This document shows positions 59,468 to 64,000 of a stretch of DNA of 64,000 nucleotides, one piece after another; the stretch's first letter is position 1, and every line of letters starts with the position of its first letter. Under the pieces are notes generated by a model. The model saw only the letters and a list, made by a program, of their open reading frames with translations, was not told the origin of the DNA and did not search any database. The stretch lies in contig CAKPDR010000003.1 of NCBI GenBank assembly GCA_934149075.1, forward strand, positions 62,001-126,000, in the 5' to 3' direction. Source of the DNA: an uncultured Clostridia bacterium. GTDB taxonomy: Bacteria; Bacillota; Clostridia; TANB77; CAG-508. The translations under genes and the position numbers were made by a program.

Positions 59468-62073
59468 TCTATTTTACGTTCTTGTTTTCTAAAATAAATA
59501 ACCTTAACAATATTCATAGAATCAAACTTCTTTTGCAATTCAACAATAAGTATAGGAAGTAATGAAATTCCAATTGTAATAAACCATTGATGTTGAGTTA
59601 GAGGAACAACTTTAAACATATCAGCCAATACTGGAATCCATACAACAATAGTTTGAACAATAACACCTAGTACAAAACTCCAAATCAAATACTTATTCTC
59701 AAATAAACCTATTTTGAATATAGATTGTTCACTTTTTATGTTGAAACTGTGGATAAGTTCTAATAATCCTAAAGAAACAAACGCCATTGTTCTTGCAACA
59801 TCTAAGCCATAACATTTATTTCCTATTCCAAATGCTACAAGTGTTAATACTCCAATCATAATACCTTCAACAACTATTTTATTCCATAATCCATCTGCAA
59901 AAATGCCCTTTTTGTTATCAACTGGCGGTCTTTTCATAATATCCTTTTCAGCAGGCTCTAGTCCTAATGCAATTGCTGGCAATGAGTCTGTTACTAAATT
60001 TATCCACAATAATTGAATCGCTAACAATGGAGATTTTAATCCTAGAACAAGTCCCATAAATACTGTTACTATTTCGCCTATATTTGTTGCAATCAAAAAA
60101 TGTATTGCTTTTTTGATATTATCATATATGTTTCTTCCTTGTTTTACTGCCTTTACTATTGTTACAAAATTATCATCTGCCAATATCATATCAGCTGCAT
60201 TTTTGGCAACATCTGTCCCGTTTTTTCCCATTGCAATTCCTATATCTGCACATTTTAATGCAGGACTATCATTTACACCATCGCCTGTCATTGCAACAAC
60301 ATTTCCATCACTTTGCCAAGCTTTTACTATTCTAACTTTATGCTCTGGCGTAACTCTTGCAAATACTGAATATTTTTTTATATCTCTTACTAATTGCTCT
60401 TGAGAAATTTGGTCAAGCTCTTTTCCTGTTATTGCTTTATCATGTGGTGCTAAAATATTTAACTCTTTCGCTATAGCTTTTGCTGTTGCAATATGGTCAC
60501 CTGTTATCATTACAGTTTTTATTCCTGCCTTTTTACATGTTCGTACTGCTTCTTTTACTCCTTCTCTTGGGGGATCTATCATTCCTATTAACCCTACAAA
60601 GTTTAATCCATCTTCTAATAAATTCATTTCTGAGCTTCTAGGTAATCTATCTATTTCTTTATACGCAACCGCAATTACCCTTAATGCCTTTTCTGCCATT
60701 TGCTGATTTTCTACTTCTAGTCTATTTTTTTCCGCACTGATTAAATCACATTTATTTAATAAAATATCTGGTGCACCTTTTGTTATAACAAGATATCTTC
60801 CTCTATATTTATGTATTGTTGTCATCATTTTTCTGTTTGAATCAAATGGAATTTCTGCAATTCTGGGCATTTCCTTGTATAAATTATTTTTATCCAAATT
60901 ATGTTTAAGTCCATTTTGTACTAATGCAATTTCTGTAGGCTCACCATTTACCTTTGTTTGTCCATTTTGAAGGACAATATTACTATCTGTACACATCATA
61001 GCTAATTTACTTGCTAACATTGTATCGCTTGCATTTATTTCTACAACAGTCATTTTGTTTTGAGTTAATGTACCAGTTTTGTCTGAACAAATAACATTAC
61101 TACATCCTAGCGTTTCTACTGCCGGCAACTTTCGAATTATGCTATTATTTTTTGCCATTTTACTTACTCCAATTGATAGCATAATTGTAACAATTGCAGG
61201 TAAGCCTTCTGGAATTGCTGCAACTGCTAATCCTACTGAAGTCATAAACATTTCGATTGGATCGATGTGTTTTATCATTCCTATAAAAAATATAAGTACA
61301 CAAATTACTAAACATACTATTCCTAATGTTTTTCCCACTTGTGCCAATTTCTTTTGTATAGGTGTTTCTGGCGTTTCATCTTCCATTATCATATTAGCAA
61401 TTTGTCCAACTTTAGTATTCATACCAGTTTCTGTTACAACAGCTTTTCCATGTCCATTTACAACAATACTTGCCATAAATACCATATTTAACATGTCACC
61501 TAATGGAACATCATTTTGTGCTACCATATCTGAATTTTTTAAGACCGGTTCTGTTTCTCCTGTTAAACTTGATTCTTCTATTTTTAAATTATGGCTTTCT
61601 AATAGCCTGCAATCTGCTGGCACATAAATTCCTGCTTCTAGTTCTACAATATCTCCTGGAACTAAGTCTTCTGCATGAATTTCTTGTATTCTTCCATCTC
61701 TTATTACTTTTGCTTTTGGTGGAGTCATTTGTTTTAATGCTTCAATTGATTTTTCTGCTTTCGCTTCTTGAATTACTCCCATAAGTGCATTAAATACTAC
61801 AATTGCTATTATTATTATTGAATCAACATAGTCATTTTCTCCTTGAAAATATGATGTAACTGCTGATAAAATTGATGCTATTATTAAGATGATAATCATA
61901 AAGTCATTAAATTGCTTTATAAATTTTATTAATAATGTTTCTTTTTTCTTTTCTTCTAGTTTGTTACTACCATATTTTTGTTTTCTAGTTTGTACTTCTC
62001 TTTGTGTTAAACCAGTCCCCTGCTTTGTCCCTAGTTTTTGCACAACTTCTTCTTTTCTTAATGTTTCCCACAT
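59455..62073 (-). CDS. Calcium-transporting P-type ATPase (type II)
   Basis: 872 residues. Actuator domain (LTGETEPV), phosphorylation Asp in DKTGTLTQNKM, MITGDHIATA, TGDGVNDSPALK, and ten membrane helices. M4 has the Ca2+-site signature AIPEGLPAIV and M6 NLVTDSLPAIALGL. This matches the SERCA/PMCA-like bacterial Ca2+ pumps (for example YloB). AGGAGG precedes ATG 62073. It lies just outside the element. Confidence 0.93.
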   Translation of the reverse strand: MWETLRKEEVVQKLGTKQGTGLTQREVQTRKQKYGSNKLEEKKKETLLIKFIKQFNDFMIIILIIASILSAVTSYFQGENDYVDSIIIIAIVVFNALMGVIQEAKAEKSIEALKQMTPPKAKVIRDGRIQEIHAEDLVPGDIVELEAGIYVPADCRLLESHNLKIEESSLTGETEPVLKNSDMVAQNDVPLGDMLNMVFMASIVVNGHGKAVVTETGMNTKVGQIANMIMEDETPETPIQKKLAQVGKTLGIVCLVICVLIFFIGMIKHIDPIEMFMTSVGLAVAAIPEGLPAIVTIMLSIGVSKMAKNNSIIRKLPAVETLGCSNVICSDKTGTLTQNKMTVVEINASDTMLASKLAMMCTDSNIVLQNGQTKVNGEPTEIALVQNGLKHNLDKNNLYKEMPRIAEIPFDSNRKMMTTIHKYRGRYLVITKGAPDILLNKCDLISAEKNRLEVENQQMAEKALRVIAVAYKEIDRLPRSSEMNLLEDGLNFVGLIGMIDPPREGVKEAVRTCKKAGIKTVMITGDHIATAKAIAKELNILAPHDKAITGKELDQISQEQLVRDIKKYSVFARVTPEHKVRIVKAWQSDGNVVAMTGDGVNDSPALKCADIGIAMGKNGTDVAKNAADMILADDNFVTIVKAVKQGRNIYDNIKKAIHFLIATNIGEIVTVFMGLVLGLKSPLLAIQLLWINLVTDSLPAIALGLEPAEKDIMKRPPVDNKKGIFADGLWNKIVVEGIMIGVLTLVAFGIGNKCYGLDVARTMAFVSLGLLELIHSFNIKSEQSIFKIGLFENKYLIWSFVLGVIVQTIVVWIPVLADMFKVVPLTQHQWFITIGISLLPILIVELQKKFDSMNIVKVIYFRKQERKIESSL

Positions 62074-62128
62074 AATTTTCCTCCTTGTTTTTCTTTTAGT
62101 AAAATTGTATGTGGCTTGTCTTTTATTT

Positions 62129-62160
62129 ATTACAAAAAAACTACCCGAATCACGGGTAGT
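62129..62160 (-). terminator. Terminator of the 62168-62629 gene
   Basis: Stem ACTACCCG and CGGGTAGT (62140-62160) with long T/A-runs on both flanks; the minus-strand tail is TTTTTTTG. Confidence 0.85.
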
Positions 62161-62167
62161 TTTTCTC

Positions 62168-62629
62168 TTAACTTATTTTTTTTTCAAAAAATGTCATTGG
62201 CTCTAATACATTAATTGTATCAACGAGTTCTTCAATTCCTTTTTCATTTCCTGTTTTTACTTGATACGCTATATGCGTATCATTTTCATAGTAAAATTTC
62301 ATTGCACTATGTATATATAATGCTGAATTGATATTTCCCCAAGTATTTGAAATGTTTTCATCAACTTCTACATAATCGACATCTTTTTTTTGTGCATTTA
62401 TTATTAAAATAATAGGTTTTTTATTTAATTCGATCAGTTTTTTTGATGTTTCTCTAAAACTTGGTGTAATTCCTTTCTCAACATTATATACTAATATTGT
62501 GTTTTTACTCTCTTCAATATTTCTAACTACATTGATACCATTTTTTTGGAATTCTTTTATAAGATAATTTCTTACCTCATCTTCCTCCTTTCTGTATTCT
62601 TCGTCAATTAAAATTGCTACACTACTCAT
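62168..62629 (-). CDS. Hypothetical alpha/beta protein
   Basis: 153 residues, alternating strand-helix pattern (SVAILIDEEYRKEEDEVRNY, NTILVYNVEKG, PIILIINAQKK). No recognised motif; it might belong to a Rossmann-like or flavodoxin-like fold. ATG 62629 has GGAGG 9 nt upstream; an ATG at 62656 is before that site. It is monocistronic. Confidence 0.6.
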   Translation of the reverse strand: MSSVAILIDEEYRKEEDEVRNYLIKEFQKNGINVVRNIEESKNTILVYNVEKGITPSFRETSKKLIELNKKPIILIINAQKKDVDYVEVDENISNTWGNINSALYIHSAMKFYYENDTHIAYQVKTGNEKGIEELVDTINVLEPMTFFEKKIS

Positions 62630-62679
62630 GTTAATTAACCTCCTTATAGTTAGCAAATAAGTTAAAAATTACTATATAT

Positions 62680-62709
62680 ATTATAGCACTCATTTACATA
62701 ATTTGTCAA
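62680..62709 (-). promoter_or_regulatory. Promoter of the 62168-62629 gene
   Basis: Consensus TTGACA (62704-62709), 18 bp, TATAAT (62680-62685). The -35 overlaps the end of the 62706 gene. Confidence 0.75.
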
Positions 62710-63011
62710 CGATTCAATAATAATTTTATTCTAACCATATCCGCTAATTCCAAGTTTTCTAATTTCATTTCCCCATTCATAATCTTCTGGTATAAATCGA
62801 TTGTCTTCTTTTTTTCTGTTTCATAATCTAAATCTTGAACATAAACATATCTCTTTTTATTTTTCTGAAGTTTTTGTATATCACTATTTATATTAGTACT
62901 ATTTTGATTTTCTTTATATTTACTATATTTTTCTGTTTTAAAAAACTTCTTTCTTAACCATATCAAAATTTTAGAAAATAAATTATTAGGTCGAAGAATC
63001 AAGTTATTCAT
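62706..63011 (-). CDS. Hypothetical protein, basic
   Basis: 101 residues, Lys/Asn-rich, helical, no signal or motif (KTEKYSKYKENQNSTNIN; TIDLYQKIMNGEMKLENLEL). The end LADMVRIKLLLNR is amphipathic. Its ATG overlaps the stop of the upstream gene by 4 nt (ATGA), so translation is coupled. Function is unknown. Confidence 0.6.
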   Translation of the reverse strand: MNNLILRPNNLFSKILIWLRKKFFKTEKYSKYKENQNSTNINSDIQKLQKNKKRYVYVQDLDYETEKKKTIDLYQKIMNGEMKLENLELADMVRIKLLLNR

Positions 63012-64000
63012 CTTCCATCACCTTCCAATCCTTCTTTTATATTTTTATATTTATGATCAATTGTTTCCTCAGTTTTTTTATATTCCTTTATCGCTTTGGA
63101 AGTAGAATCCTTTAGAAAACTTACTCCATTTATTTCTATTTTGGTTCCATTTCCTTCATTTAATTTTTTTACCTCTTCTAAAAATTCCTTAGTAGTAAGT
63201 CCAGCTTTTTTACTCATTTTACTTAACATAGATTTTTCAGTTTTTATTTCTTCTTCTTTAATTTTTTTATCTAAATATTTATCATATTCTCTCTTGAAAC
63301 TTGGGATTTCTCTTGCTAATATTGATATTCTATTTCTTTTGTCTGTTGAAAATTCAGGATTTAGCAAACTATCAACACCTTCAAATTCCATTCCATTTCT
63401 TGTATCTTCTTTAAAAAATACATCCGGATGGTACTTTATAGAATTTAAAATACATCTTTCAATATAACCTTTTGCTTGCTCTAAATTTATTAACACATTA
63501 TTTGAATCACAAAAATTATGGTTATTTTCTAGTGTTTCTTGCAACACCTGTTCTATGCTAAAATGGGTACCATCTTCGTTGCAACCATACATGAATTCTT
63601 CAATAAATTTTCTAGAATCAATAAGTTCTTGAGATAATTTTCCGGATCTATCACACCCATTTGGTCCATATTTAATTCCTGTTATCCATGAATACTCATT
63701 AAATTTACTATTTACTCTTATAAAATTGTCCTCTCTTGATTTCTTACTTTTTTCTCTACTAATGCAAAAAACACTTTCATCTTCATCTACTACAAATCCT
63801 TCTTCATTTTTCTTTGCCATTTTTCCTTTTACTTTTTCAAATTTATTTTCTTCGAAATACTGTTTTCCAAAAATATCTAAGAGTTCATTTATTTTTTTTG
63901 AATCACCTATATCTATTCCTTTTATTTGTGTAATTTCTAATTTTCTCAATGTTTCTAATGAGTATTTTGTTATATATGGTGCTATATTTTTGTCTGTTTC
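63008..64000 (-). CDS. Hypothetical protein, N-terminus beyond window
   Basis: The frame stays open to the right edge (KNIAPYITKYSLETLRKLEI reads through the first in-frame TTG at 63949), so the gene starts outside. About 330 residues visible, charged and helical. KVKGKMAKKNEEG, SFKREYDKYLDKKIK and a conserved-looking FISREKSKKSRED-like segment are seen, but I recognise no family. It is in the same unit as 62706-63011. Confidence 0.6.
   Translation of the reverse strand, partial: ETDKNIAPYITKYSLETLRKLEITQIKGIDIGDSKKINELLDIFGKQYFEENKFEKVKGKMAKKNEEGFVVDEDESVFCISREKSKKSREDNFIRVNSKFNEYSWITGIKYGPNGCDRSGKLSQELIDSRKFIEEFMYGCNEDGTHFSIEQVLQETLENNHNFCDSNNVLINLEQAKGYIERCILNSIKYHPDVFFKEDTRNGMEFEGVDSLLNPEFSTDKRNRISILAREIPSFKREYDKYLDKKIKEEEIKTEKSMLSKMSKKAGLTTKEFLEEVKKLNEGNGTKIEINGVSFLKDSTSKAIKEYKKTEETIDHKYKNIKEGLEGDGR

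Overview
The window comes from an AT-rich, low-GC Gram-positive bacterium, most likely an anaerobic, spore-forming-lineage Clostridia member. The evidence is the SigH-type sigma factor, a BofC-like protein, the radA-disA pair, the ylxM-ffh-rpsP-khpA-rimM-trmD-rplS operon, class II pyrophosphatase, strong AGGAGG ribosome binding sites and canonical sigma-A promoters, most with exact 17 bp spacing. The chromosomal part uses ordinary stop codons. Most genes lie on the minus strand. I cannot name the species.

Layout: 1-9.3 kb holds the 5' part of topB, an HD hydrolase, leuS, an orphan gene, an OGG-type glycosylase and a Lon-family protease. 9.4-18.6 kb holds an orphan gene, the ribosomal/SRP operon, the cmk operon with a phosphodiester-glycosidase gene, and sigH. 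18.7-25.3 kb holds a regulatory-fold protein, a 47-residue membrane protein, split TauE halves, rarA-ruvA, a cytoplasmic-looking M23 peptidase and an OapA-like membrane protein. Just upstream of the last is a gene-free, GC-richer block of about 550 nt that I read as an OLE RNA gene. 26-34 kb holds a P-loop kinase, a Trp-heptad repeat protein, FAD/Rieske oxidoreductase, M18 aminopeptidase and NagZ, interleaved with two copies of an undescribed long-hairpin element. 34-50 kb holds a BofC-like protein, comEC, an SH3-NlpC/P60 hydrolase, ppaC, hslO, a TagO/MraY-like transferase, rpiB, rpsT, a 686-residue orphan, cyclophilin, disA, radA and a BI-1 protein.

50.0-59.1 kb is an integrative element inserted in the 3' end of tRNA-Pro(UGG). 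Its RepA, relaxase and integrase genes are all broken. Its cargo is a minus-strand operon with a type IV AbiE toxin-antitoxin pair followed by nucleotide-handling genes: a YjjX-like NTPase, a 5'-nucleotidase, an ATPase/HD chimera and a UDG-fold protein. A DUF6076-like zinc-finger gene and an excisionase lie beyond. Downstream of the element are a Ca2+ P-type ATPase and three hypothetical genes, the last running off the right edge.

The strongest non-routine signals are the OLE/OapA locus, the long-hairpin element pair (461 and 335 bp), the 31-bp palindromic repeats arrayed at a 35-bp period at two loci, the ATPase-HD chimera inside the decaying element, and terminators whose distal arm or tail supplies the -35 box of the next gene.
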